Shown piece by piece: positions 55,292-63,352 of a DNA stretch of 64,000 bases. The notes below the pieces were generated by a model. It did not search any database. It saw only the letters and a program-made list of their open reading frames with translations, and had not been told where the DNA came from. This DNA is from a bacterium (GTDB lineage: Bacteria > Planctomycetota > Planctomycetia > Isosphaerales > Isosphaeraceae): positions 26,621-90,620 of the forward strand of contig WGMM01000028.1 in the NCBI GenBank assembly GCA_016125085.1, in the 5' to 3' direction. The translations under genes were made by a program, and so were the position numbers. The number at the start of each line of letters is the position of its first letter. Position 1 is the stretch's first letter.

Positions 55292-56089
55292 CTAAGCCTG
55301 CGCATGGCCTCGCAAAATCTGCCCTGAGCTAACCCGCACAGTCCCTCCAGTTTCGCAGGCGACGATCAGGCGGCCGTCGTCGTCCCAGCCCTGGGCCAGG
55401 CCTCGGATCAGGTCTTCGCCCTGGCGGGCCGTGATGGCGGTGCCGGCCAGGCGGTCGTGGCGGCGGGCGGCGGCGATCCAGCCGGAATCGGGGTCGGCCA
55501 GTCGCTTCAGGCCCGGCGGGAATGATTCGAGGAAGTGAGCAAGCAACGTCTCGCGGGCGTCGGAGCGGTGGGCGTGGGGGGGCAGCAGGTCGGCCAGGGC
55601 GATGCCGATTCGCCTCGCGTCGGCCGGGCTGCTGGTCAGGTCGGTCGATACGTTGATCCCTATGCCGACGAGCAGCAGGGGCTGATGATCCGGGCCATGG
55701 ATGAACTCGGGCAGGATTCCGCCGATCTTGCCGGCGTCGCACTCGATGTCGTTGGGCCAGCGGATGCCCACCTGGCCGAGCAGGGGCGGGAACAGGGCCT
55801 CGATCGATTCGATCAGCGAGCAAGCCGTCAAAAGCCCGATCGGTACGACTTCAGCCAGACCCAGGCCGAATTCGGCGGGGCGAATGCCGAGCGTGAACGT
55901 CAGGCTGCCTGAGTCGGAGAACCATCGGTTCTCGCCCCGACCGCGCCCGGCGGTCTGGCGATCGGTGCTCACCACGATCGGCGTTTCGTGCGGCGGCAGT
56001 TCACCGGCCCGCCAGATGCGGGCCAGGTGAGAAGACGTCGAGTCCAGCTCGGCGAACCGGTCGTGGCGGCGAATCCAGGCTGCGGGCAT
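55292..56089 (-). CDS. birA: Biotin-[acetyl-CoA-carboxylase/pyruvate carboxylase] ligase
   Basis: A 265-residue single-domain biotin protein ligase that activates biotin to biotinyl-AMP and attaches it to a lysine of the carboxyl carrier. Seen: LDSTSSHLAR near 16-25; TAGRGRGENRWFSDSGSLTF near 46-65, the biotin-AMP loop; IRWPNDIECDAGKIGGIL near 110-127; VGIGINV near 142-148. The N-terminal DNA-binding helix-turn-helix of E. coli BirA is missing, so it should not act as a repressor. It lies seven bases after the stop of pyruvate carboxylase, the presumed substrate. ATG 56089 is the start. Confidence 0.94.
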   Translation of the reverse strand: MPAAWIRRHDRFAELDSTSSHLARIWRAGELPPHETPIVVSTDRQTAGRGRGENRWFSDSGSLTFTLGIRPAEFGLGLAEVVPIGLLTACSLIESIEALFPPLLGQVGIRWPNDIECDAGKIGGILPEFIHGPDHQPLLLVGIGINVSTDLTSSPADARRIGIALADLLPPHAHRSDARETLLAHFLESFPPGLKRLADPDSGWIAAARRHDRLAGTAITARQGEDLIRGLAQGWDDDGRLIVACETGGTVRVSSGQILRGHAQA

Positions 56090-56096
56090 GGTGAGG

Positions 56097-59000
56097 TCAG
56101 CCTTCCGGCGCGATCCGCAGCAGGAGTTCGCCAGTTTGCACCTGATGTCCTGCTGAAGTCACGACTTCCGTCACCCGGCCGGGCCGTTCGGCGTAGATCG
56201 TGGTTTCCATCTTCATGGCTTCGATGGAGAGCAGCTTCTGGCCCTTGCGGACCGGGTCGCCCTTCTGGACGGCCACGCTCACGACCAGGCCGGGCAGGGG
56301 GCTGCCGATCTGGGAGGGGTCGCCGGGGTCGGCCTTGACGGTTTCGATCACGGAACCGGCCAGGGAACGGTCGGTGATGACGACTTCACGCGGCTGGCCG
56401 TTGAGTTCGAAGAAGACGGTGCGGGTGCCGTCTTCGGCGTGGGGTTCGCCGATGGTGAGGAGTTTGACGATCAGCGTCTTGCCCGACTCGATTTCCACTG
56501 GCGTTTCCACACCGGCCTCGGGGCCGTAGAAGAACACGGGTGTGGGCAGAACGCTGGTGTCGGAATATTGCCGCTGGTGGGCGGCCATATCGGCGAAGAC
56601 CTTGGGGTAGATGATGGAGCTGAGGGCATCCTGATCCCCGGCGGGCCGGCCGAGCTGTTCGCTGGCCTTCTGGCGGGCGGCCAGAATGTCGGCCGGGGGC
56701 AGATTTTCGCCGGGGCGTTCCGTAAAGGCTTTGCGGCCCTTGAGGATGCGTGTCTGCAACGCTTTGGGGAAGCCGCCCGGAGGCTGGCCGAGCCGGCCTT
56801 CGAAGAGTTCGACGACGCTTTCGGGGAACGCGAGTTCGCGTGATTCGTCGAGACAGTCGGCCGGCGTGAGGTTATTGGCCACCATGAACAGGGCCATATC
56901 GCCGACGACTTTTGATGTGGGCGTGACCTTGACGATATCGCCGAAGAGCATGTTCACGTCGGCGTAAGTACGGCAGATGTCGGGCCACTTGGGGCCGAGG
57001 CCCAGGGCGATCGCCTGCTGATAAAGGTTCGTGTACTGGCCGCCTGGCATTTCGTAGGCGTAAACCTCGGCTGAGGAAGACTTCAGACCCGTTTCGAACG
57101 GGGCGTACATCGTGCGGACCTGTTCCCAGTAGCGGTTGATCTCCAGCAGGGCTTCAGGGTCGACGCCCGACTCGCGGGGCGTGAACCGCAGGGCCTCGAC
57201 AATGGCGTTCAGGCTGGGCTGGCTCATGATGCCCGACATGCCGGCGCAGGCACCGTCGGCGATGTCCAGGCCCACTTCGGCGGCCTTGAGCACGCTGGCA
57301 GCCTGGGAGCCGCCGATATCGTGGGTGTGGAAGTGAATCGGCAGGCCGATTTCCTGCCGCAGCGTTTTGACGAGCTTTTCTGCCGCGTAGGGTTTGCAAA
57401 GGCCAGCCATGTCCTTGATGGCGATCAGGTTGGCGCCGAGTTTTTCGAGGTCTTTGGCGAGGTTGACATAGTAACCCAGCGAGAACTTGTCGCGCTTAGG
57501 GTTCAGGATGTCGCCGGTGTAGCAGATCGTGGCTTCGGCCAGTGCACCCGATTCGCGTGCGGCTTCGAGGGCGACCTGCATCGACGGAATCCAGTTCAGG
57601 GCGTCGAAGACCCGGAACAGGTCGATCCCGGCCGCGGCCGATTCATGCACGAATTTGCGGACGACGTTATCGGGATAGCTCGTGTATCCGACGCAGTTCG
57701 AGCCACGCAGGAGCATCTGGAAGAGCAGGTTCGGCACGGCCTGACGCATCTGAGCCAGGCGATCCCAGGGGTCTTCCTTGAGGAATCTCATGGAGGTGTC
57801 GAAAGTGGCCCCGCCCCACATTTCCAGTGAGAACAGATGCGGGCACATGCGGGCATAGGCACCAGCGATGCGGAGCATGTCCCGTGTGCGGAAGCGGGTG
57901 GCCAGGAGCGACTGATGGGCGTCGCGGAAGGTGGTATCGGTCAGGAGGAGCCTGTCCTGCTTGCGGATCCAGTCCGAGAAGGCTTCGGCACCCAGTTCCA
58001 GCAGCTTCTGCCGGGTACCGGCGGGCGGGTCGGCCGTGATGTCGAAAGCGGGCAGGGCCGGTTCCGAGCGCGGCGTGGCGGGCGTCGGTTTGGGGACGCC
58101 GGGGAAGCCGTTCACGACCGTGTCGGCCATGTACGTAAGCAGCTTGGTGGCGCGGTCCTGACGAACCGGGAACTTGAACAGGTCGGGCGTTTCGTCGATG
58201 AACCGGGTGGTGCAGAGACCTTCCTGGAATTCCTTCGTGTCGATCACGTTCAGCAGGAACGGGATGTTCGTCTTCACGCCCCGGATGCGGAATTCCTGCA
58301 GGGCACGTTCCATCCGTTTCACGGCGTCGATGAATCGCCTGCCGCTGGCCGATACTTTGACGAGCAGGCTGTCGTAATAGGGTGTGATGATCGCGCCGGT
58401 GGCGCTGGTGCCGCCATCGAGCCGGATGCCGAGGCCGCCGGCCGAGCGATAGGCCGTGATGCGGCCGTAGTCGGGCGTGAACTTGTTGGCCGGGTCTTCG
58501 GTGGTGACACGGCACTGGAAGGCGTAGCCCTGGGTCGTGATCGACTTCTGGTCAGGGATGCCGATTTCCGGATCGTCGAGCCGGGTGCCCTGGGCGACGA
58601 GAATCTGGCTTTTCACAAGGTCGATATTCGTGACGATTTCGGTCACGGTGTGTTCGACCTGGATGCGCGGATTGACTTCGATGAAGTAGAACTTGCCGGC
58701 GTCGACATCGACGAGAAATTCGACCGTTCCGGCGTTTACGTAATTCGCCTGGCGGCCGATGGCGATGGCGGCGTCGCAGATGCCCTGGCGCAGCTTCTCG
58801 TCGAGATTCACCGAAGGGGCGATTTCGATGACCTTCTGGTGCCGGCGCTGCACGGAGCAATCGCGTTCGTAAAGGTGCACGAGATTGCCGTGAGCGTCGC
58901 CCAGGAGCTGCACTTCGATGTGCTTGGCGCGGCGGATGAATTTTTCGAGGAACACGTCGGGGCAGCCGAAGGCGGTCTGGGCTTCACGGCGGGCCTGGTC

Positions 59001-59552
59001 GAGGGCGTTATCGAGCGCGTCGGCCGATTCCACGACCCGCATGCCCCGGCCGCCGCCGCCCATGGAGGCCTTGACGATCACTGGATATCCGAGCTTTTCG
59101 GCGAAGGTGTGGGCCTCTTTGCCGGGCAGGACCGGTTCGGAACTGCCGCCGAGGACGGGAACTCGGGCTTCCATGGCCAGCTTGCGCGCGGCGACTTTGT
59201 CCCCGAGCGAGTCCAGCGTTTCCGGCGTGGGGCCGACGAACGTGATGCCTGCTTCAGCACAAGCTCTTGCGAACAGGGCGTTTTCGGACAGGAAGCCATA
59301 GCCGGGGTGAATGGCGTCGACTTCGTGGGCGAGGGCGAGCTGGATGATGCCGTTGATGTTCAGGTAGCTGCGGATCGGCTCGCCGGCCTGGCCGATCTGG
59401 TAGGCTTCGTCGGCCTTATAGCGGTGGATGTTGAAGCGGTCTTCATGAGAGTAAATGGCCACCGTGCGGATGCCCAGCTCGTGGGCGGAACGGAAGACAC
59501 GGATGGCGATCTCGCCGCGGTTGGCGACCAGCAGTTTACGGAAGGGAATCAT
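56097..59552 (-). CDS. pyc: Pyruvate carboxylase (single-chain, biotin-dependent)
   Basis: A 1151-residue enzyme making oxaloacetate from pyruvate, bicarbonate and ATP. Domains in order: biotin carboxylase (FRKLLVANRGEIAIRVFRSA at 3-22; ASMGGGGRGMRVV near 165-177; NPRIQVEHTVTE near 290-301), carboxyltransferase of the HMGL type (RDAHQSLLATRFRTRDM near 556-572; FSLEMWGGATFD near 585-596; HFHTHDIGGSQA near 750-761 with metal histidines), PYC/OADA extension, and a C-terminal biotinyl domain with EAMKMETTI, biotin-lysine K1114. Length equals that of single-chain Pyc (about 1150). The start is ATG 59552, since VANRGEIA follows; a longer frame upstream adds unrelated residues. Paired with birA just downstream. 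Confidence 0.97.
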   Translation of the reverse strand: MIPFRKLLVANRGEIAIRVFRSAHELGIRTVAIYSHEDRFNIHRYKADEAYQIGQAGEPIRSYLNINGIIQLALAHEVDAIHPGYGFLSENALFARACAEAGITFVGPTPETLDSLGDKVAARKLAMEARVPVLGGSSEPVLPGKEAHTFAEKLGYPVIVKASMGGGGRGMRVVESADALDNALDQARREAQTAFGCPDVFLEKFIRRAKHIEVQLLGDAHGNLVHLYERDCSVQRRHQKVIEIAPSVNLDEKLRQGICDAAIAIGRQANYVNAGTVEFLVDVDAGKFYFIEVNPRIQVEHTVTEIVTNIDLVKSQILVAQGTRLDDPEIGIPDQKSITTQGYAFQCRVTTEDPANKFTPDYGRITAYRSAGGLGIRLDGGTSATGAIITPYYDSLLVKVSASGRRFIDAVKRMERALQEFRIRGVKTNIPFLLNVIDTKEFQEGLCTTRFIDETPDLFKFPVRQDRATKLLTYMADTVVNGFPGVPKPTPATPRSEPALPAFDITADPPAGTRQKLLELGAEAFSDWIRKQDRLLLTDTTFRDAHQSLLATRFRTRDMLRIAGAYARMCPHLFSLEMWGGATFDTSMRFLKEDPWDRLAQMRQAVPNLLFQMLLRGSNCVGYTSYPDNVVRKFVHESAAAGIDLFRVFDALNWIPSMQVALEAARESGALAEATICYTGDILNPKRDKFSLGYYVNLAKDLEKLGANLIAIKDMAGLCKPYAAEKLVKTLRQEIGLPIHFHTHDIGGSQAASVLKAAEVGLDIADGACAGMSGIMSQPSLNAIVEALRFTPRESGVDPEALLEINRYWEQVRTMYAPFETGLKSSSAEVYAYEMPGGQYTNLYQQAIALGLGPKWPDICRTYADVNMLFGDIVKVTPTSKVVGDMALFMVANNLTPADCLDESRELAFPESVVELFEGRLGQPPGGFPKALQTRILKGRKAFTERPGENLPPADILAARQKASEQLGRPAGDQDALSSIIYPKVFADMAAHQRQYSDTSVLPTPVFFYGPEAGVETPVEIESGKTLIVKLLTIGEPHAEDGTRTVFFELNGQPREVVITDRSLAGSVIETVKADPGDPSQIGSPLPGLVVSVAVQKGDPVRKGQKLLSIEAMKMETTIYAERPGRVTEVVTSAGHQVQTGELLLRIAPEG

Positions 59553-59714
59553 GAGCGCTTCACCAGCATGATGATCGTCGGGGCGGGCGTGAGAGGATGG
59601 CCCGCCTTCGTTCAGGGACTCGGACGCACCGGTGCCGGCGCGAGAGTCGACGCCAGAACATACCATATCGGAATCGGGCTTGCATGCCCCAAGGGTGTTG
59701 TTGGTGTGTTTATG

Positions 59715-59742
59715 TATATATTGGGCGGAGAAGCGTGATCAA
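59715..59742 (-). promoter_or_regulatory. Probable promoter of pyc-birA
   Basis: On the minus strand TTGATC (59742-59737), a 16-base spacer, then TATATA (59720-59715), about 165 bases before the pyc start. Both elements are 4/6 to consensus. Confidence 0.45.
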
Positions 59743-59805
59743 GAGTGCGATCGTCGAATCCCGGGTCAGGGGCAAGTGGAATCGGGAGTCACCTTTCCGG
59801 GGCAT

Positions 59806-59834
59806 TTCGCCTTTCTGGCCCGGTTGCCTATAAT
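59806..59834 (+). promoter_or_regulatory. Probable promoter of the HPF-like gene
   Basis: A perfect TATAAT at 59829-59834 with TTCGCC 17 bases upstream (weak -35), about 128 bases before the start codon. Confidence 0.4.
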
Positions 59835-59961
59835 TCCTGATGAGCGGTCGCCGGGAACTTCGAGCTTCAGCCGCGAGGCCGAACGAAGCGACGCGAAGTG
59901 TCGACAGGTTCGACGCGACATCGCCCGTCACTGGCGACCGTTTCGATTGAAGGGACCGACG

Positions 59962-60306
59962 ATGCAGATTCAGATTCGTACCGACAAGAACATCGTGCTG
60001 AGCCCCGAACGCAAAACCGAGATCGAAGGGCAATTGAACCATGCCCTGGAGCGGTTCGGCGATTGGCTCACCCGGGTGGAAGTGACGCTCAGCGACGAAA
60101 GCAGCGCCGCAAAGCACGCGGGCGACGACAAACGCTGCGTGATCGAAGCTCGCCCCGCCGGCATGCAGCCGATCGCCGTAAGCCACGATGGGTCGAACCT
60201 GGAGCAGGCCGTCGGCGGCTGCGTGAAGAAAATCGCCAAAAAGCTGGGCGATACGAAGGACAAGCTGGATACGTCCAAGGGGGCGACGTCGTTTTCGGGT
60301 GAGTGA
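59962..60306 (+). CDS. HPF/RaiA-like ribosome-associated protein (sigma-54 modulation family)
   Basis: A 114-residue basic protein whose order of strands and helices (QIQIRTDKNIVLSPERKTEI; LERFGDWLTRVEVTLSDES; RCVIEARPAGMQPIAVSHDG; LEQAVGGCVKKIAKKL) resembles the S30AE fold of ribosome hibernation factors, which bind 30S subunits in stationary phase. It is close to the short HPF/YfiA size (about 95-115). The start ATG 59962 has AAGGGA about 6 bases before it; the longer frame upstream is unlike any HPF. The sequence match is moderate, so a divergent member or another small RNA-binding protein is possible. Confidence 0.65.
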   Translation: MQIQIRTDKNIVLSPERKTEIEGQLNHALERFGDWLTRVEVTLSDESSAAKHAGDDKRCVIEARPAGMQPIAVSHDGSNLEQAVGGCVKKIAKKLGDTKDKLDTSKGATSFSGE

Positions 60307-60429
60307 GGCCGCCGCTCCGGAAACCTCAGATACGCTGAAGCCCGTGGCGTTCCTCTCGGATCGCCCGGGTATTTTTGTGTCGTTCTTTCTCCCGGAACTG
60401 TTATCTCTGAATATGGAGACGCACTTGCG

Positions 60430-61095
60430 ATGCAAACGCTCGTACGAATCGTCCTCGGTATGTCGATCGCCGGGGCCTTCGGGGGCTGGTTCCTCGACAT
60501 CGTGCCGGGCAGGCTCGAGTCATTCCTGATTCTCTTATTCTTTCTGAGTTTCGCGACGATTTATGGCAGCATAATCATCGGTCTCGTTGGATCGCCAGTG
60601 TGGTTATTTGCCATTTGGGCGAATTATTACGACATTCGGGATTGGGTCAGCAAACTGAGAACTTCGAGAAATCGTTCGAGTTTCGACAAGGGCACCTTCG
60701 TCGAAGCTCTGGCCATCCCTTGCTTCGGCATCTTGTTCCTAGTCGTGAGCCTGGCGAATATCCCTGAATCGATCGGTTTCTGGCTCAGCCGTTCGACGTT
60801 CGAAACCGCGTCGGAAGGTTATGCATCGAATCATGCTGCGATGCCCAAAGATGGGCGCAGCGTGATCGCGGTCGGAAAGCGATTCGGGATCTATCGTGTC
60901 GACCAGGTCGGAATCGATGGCCGGGGCGGCATTTACTTCCGGGTGAACACCAGTCAGGACGGTCCGGATCGAATGTCGTACGGGTTCGTGAAGAATCCGA
61001 ACAGGACGGGAAGCCCTTTCGGCAGGGCGTCTTACGCCGTCAGTCACATCGCCGGCGACTGGTATGTGTTCAAGGCTTCGGACGATTTTTACTGA
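60430..61095 (+). CDS. Membrane protein of unknown function with C-terminal soluble domain
   Basis: A 221-residue protein with three hydrophobic segments (about 6-24, 32-67 and 96-117: LVRIVLGMSIAGAFGGWFL; FLILLFFLSFATIYGSIIIG; IPCFGILFLVVSLANIPES), then about 100 extracytoplasmic residues with a run of aromatic and glycine-containing strands (IDGRGGIYFRVNTSQDGPDR). No family recognised. Sequence is less GC-rich than its neighbours near 60490-60650. It converges on the next gene. Confidence 0.6.
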   Translation: MQTLVRIVLGMSIAGAFGGWFLDIVPGRLESFLILLFFLSFATIYGSIIIGLVGSPVWLFAIWANYYDIRDWVSKLRTSRNRSSFDKGTFVEALAIPCFGILFLVVSLANIPESIGFWLSRSTFETASEGYASNHAAMPKDGRSVIAVGKRFGIYRVDQVGIDGRGGIYFRVNTSQDGPDRMSYGFVKNPNRTGSPFGRASYAVSHIAGDWYVFKASDDFY

Positions 61096-61116
61096 TCGCG
61101 GCCGGAACCGCCGTCA

Positions 61117-62007
61117 TTAACCCTTGCTTGCCTCGACCGCCGAGCGCACCGCAGCGGCGATGGCGACCGGGTGATCGACCCAGAAGATGCGGAGATTCGT
61201 GCCGTCTGCGAAGACGTGTACGGTGCCGAAGCCGAAAAGCCTGCCCAGAAACGACTGCTTCACGGACATGCCCGAGACTGCCCCGGTGCTTACTTCATGA
61301 GCGTTCAGCGAAGCGAGGCCCGACTTGGACAGGATGCGCCGGTTCGTGATGACGTAAGACCGGTGCCAGACCTTCAGCAGGGCGATGAGCCACGGCAGAA
61401 CCAGGATGCAGAAGCCATAAACCGCCATGATGAAGGTGCCGCCCATGGCGGTGCCCGGGCGATCGCGGAAGTCGTCGCGGCCGGTGAGGACGACGCCGAC
61501 CAGGATCAGCACCCACAGGAGGATGCCGAGACCGACGAGAACTTGCAGGCCGACGACCGCGGCGGTCGCCGGGCCGAAGCGCATCATCACGGTTTCACCG
61601 GGGACGGCCGTGAGTTTCAGGTAGTCGTCGCTGGCTGGGGCGTAACGGTCGTAAGACTCGGCGGCGTCGCGTTCGTCGTCCAGAGTGACGATCCGGGATG
61701 ACTGCGGCCTGGGCTTCGACTGGGTGACGAGTCGCGGCGGGCGGGCAGGGGAGGTGTCGACGCTCTCATCGTCGGCAAGTCCGAGATTGAGCGACGGGGA
61801 CGAACGGGGCTCAGGGGCTGGTTCGAGCGTGTTCAAGTAGGCCTGATAAAGGTCCTGCCCGGGGACGGTGATCGACGCAGAGCAGGTTTTGCAGCGGCTG
61901 GGCTGACCGATGTCTTCGGCCTTGTTGCGCAGATTGGCGCCGCAGTGCGGACATTCGTGAACGACGAAAAGGCGGCCATCCGCCGATTTCTTGAGTTTCG
62001 TGGACAT
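61117..62007 (-). CDS. Zinc-ribbon protein with a bacterial PH-like membrane domain
   Basis: A 296-residue protein. Residues 19-42 form a zinc ribbon (CPHCGANL ... CKTC, CX2C twice); a Ser/Pro-rich linker runs to about 125; then two membrane helices at about 150-175 and 190-212 (VVGLQVLVGLGILLWVLILV; TFIMAVYGFCILVLPWLIAL) and a bPH2-type domain with WHRSYVITNRRILSKSGL near 218-235 and FGTVHVFADGTNLRIFWVDH. The VIxNRRI motif is typical of membrane-anchored bacterial PH-like proteins. Function unknown; the N-terminal zinc ribbon is a planctomycete-like habit. Confidence 0.75.
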   Translation of the reverse strand: MSTKLKKSADGRLFVVHECPHCGANLRNKAEDIGQPSRCKTCSASITVPGQDLYQAYLNTLEPAPEPRSSPSLNLGLADDESVDTSPARPPRLVTQSKPRPQSSRIVTLDDERDAAESYDRYAPASDDYLKLTAVPGETVMMRFGPATAAVVGLQVLVGLGILLWVLILVGVVLTGRDDFRDRPGTAMGGTFIMAVYGFCILVLPWLIALLKVWHRSYVITNRRILSKSGLASLNAHEVSTGAVSGMSVKQSFLGRLFGFGTVHVFADGTNLRIFWVDHPVAIAAAVRSAVEASKG

Positions 62008-62063
62008 GGGAGTTTTCAGGTGTCCTGGTCAGTCCGCAGATCGTTCACGCTGCCGTAGTCCGC

Positions 62064-63095
62064 TCAATCTTCGGAATCGTCGGCGTCTTCGGAATCGTCC
62101 ATTTCGTCGGCTTCGTCCGAATCCATCGCCTTGAGGTATTCCTCTTCGTGCATGACCGAATTGGCCAGGATGCCGATTCCGGGGATCTCGGCCTCGATCT
62201 CGTCGCCGTTTTTCAGGTAGGTGCCCTTCGCGTTGCCGACGCCTTTCGGCGTGCCCGTGGCGATAAGGTCGCCGGGTTCGAGCGTGATCCACTGGGAAAT
62301 GAACGAGATGACGGCGGCTACGGGGAAGACCATGTCGGCCGTCGTGCCGTCCTGCTTCGTTTCGCCGTTGACGCGCAGCTTGATCCGGAGATTCTGCGGA
62401 GCGACCCCGGCCGAAGACAGTACGCACGGGCCGACGGGCAGGAAGGTGTCGTGCCACTTGCCGTGGAGCCAGTCGAAGTGTTTGTCGCGTTCGCGTGGTT
62501 TACGATCAGGATTCGGCCTGTACTTGCGGTCGGTGATGTCGTTGACGACCGTGTAACCGGCGACGTAGTCGAGGGCTTCGTCCTCGGTGACGCCTTTGCA
62601 GAAGTCGCCGATGACGACGCCCAGCTCGCACTCCCAATCGATATGATCCGGCGAAACCAGGGGCAACAGCACGGTGCCGCGATGCGTGTTCAGCGTGCTG
62701 GAGGGCTTCATGAAGACGTAGGGGAACGTCTCGGCCCGTTCGGCGGCCGTGCCGCCCTGTTCGGCGACGTGCTCGGCGTAATTGCCGGCCAGCAGAAGGA
62801 TTTTCGGGGGCTGGAGGATCGGAATCAGCAGGTCGACGTCCTGGGTATCGACGGAAAGATCCAGTCGCTTTTCCGGGTCGAGTTTTTTCAGCCAGTTCCA
62901 GAGTTTCGCAGCCGTCTGCTGATAAGGCCCATTCGGTGGCAGAAGGTCGAGCGGGTCGGAGACCGGCGGCAGTTCGAGTTCTTCGCCGGACATGTTGGAG
63001 TGGACTTCGGCGGCCTGATCCACAGGGAAGATCAGGTCGTCTTCGTAAAATCCGACGAGTTCGGAATCTCCGATGACGAATCGGCAAAGACGCAT
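62064..63095 (-). CDS. Fumarylacetoacetate hydrolase family protein with acidic tail
   Basis: A 343-residue member of the FAH superfamily that hydrolyses or decarboxylates beta-diketo or similar acids, often in aromatic-compound breakdown. Seen: ILLLAGNYAEHVAEQGG near 125-141 (family start); DWECELGVVIGDF near 179-191 with the metal glutamates; GYTVVNDITDRKY near 205-217; FDWLHGKWHDTFLPVGPCV near 233-251; LEPGDLIATGTPKGVGNAKG near 293-312. After the fold a tail of about 20 residues is almost all Asp, Glu and Ser (MDDSEDADDSED). GAAGGG lies 10 bases before ATG 63095. The substrate is not recoverable from the sequence. Confidence 0.9.
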   Translation of the reverse strand: MRLCRFVIGDSELVGFYEDDLIFPVDQAAEVHSNMSGEELELPPVSDPLDLLPPNGPYQQTAAKLWNWLKKLDPEKRLDLSVDTQDVDLLIPILQPPKILLLAGNYAEHVAEQGGTAAERAETFPYVFMKPSSTLNTHRGTVLLPLVSPDHIDWECELGVVIGDFCKGVTEDEALDYVAGYTVVNDITDRKYRPNPDRKPRERDKHFDWLHGKWHDTFLPVGPCVLSSAGVAPQNLRIKLRVNGETKQDGTTADMVFPVAAVISFISQWITLEPGDLIATGTPKGVGNAKGTYLKNGDEIEAEIPGIGILANSVMHEEEYLKAMDSDEADEMDDSEDADDSED

Positions 63096-63352
63096 GGAAT
63101 TGGGCCCTTCGTTGTGCGAACCGTTCGAATCGTTCCGGAACAGGTTAAGATGCGGACGAAGAAGTTGCAATCGGTTGCCATGGCGTGCGAATATCGATTG
63201 AGGTCGGAATCGACAAGGCGACTTCCGGACGCGATCGGCCCAGCGACGTATGAGCATCGTTTTCGACGCTGGCCATTGCCGAATCGCCGGAATCGGACAA
63301 AATCACTTGACGGGTCGCATTGGGATCATGGGGCAAAGTCGTTCCTGTTCGC

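Larger units (their letters stand above)
59553..59961. other. Divergent intergenic region between pyc and the HPF-like gene
   Basis: About 410 bases without a gene. It contains two probable promoters, one for each divergent unit, listed separately. Nothing else recognised. Confidence 0.5.

Noticed and set aside
54944..55327. 127-codon plus-strand open frame in the same gap
   Set aside because: It runs through the REP-like palindromes and into birA on the other strand, with no domain, and so looks accidental.
57837..59738. A 633-codon open frame on the plus strand opposite pyc
   Set aside because: Antisense to pyruvate carboxylase; the codon pattern is that of a shadow and no family is visible.
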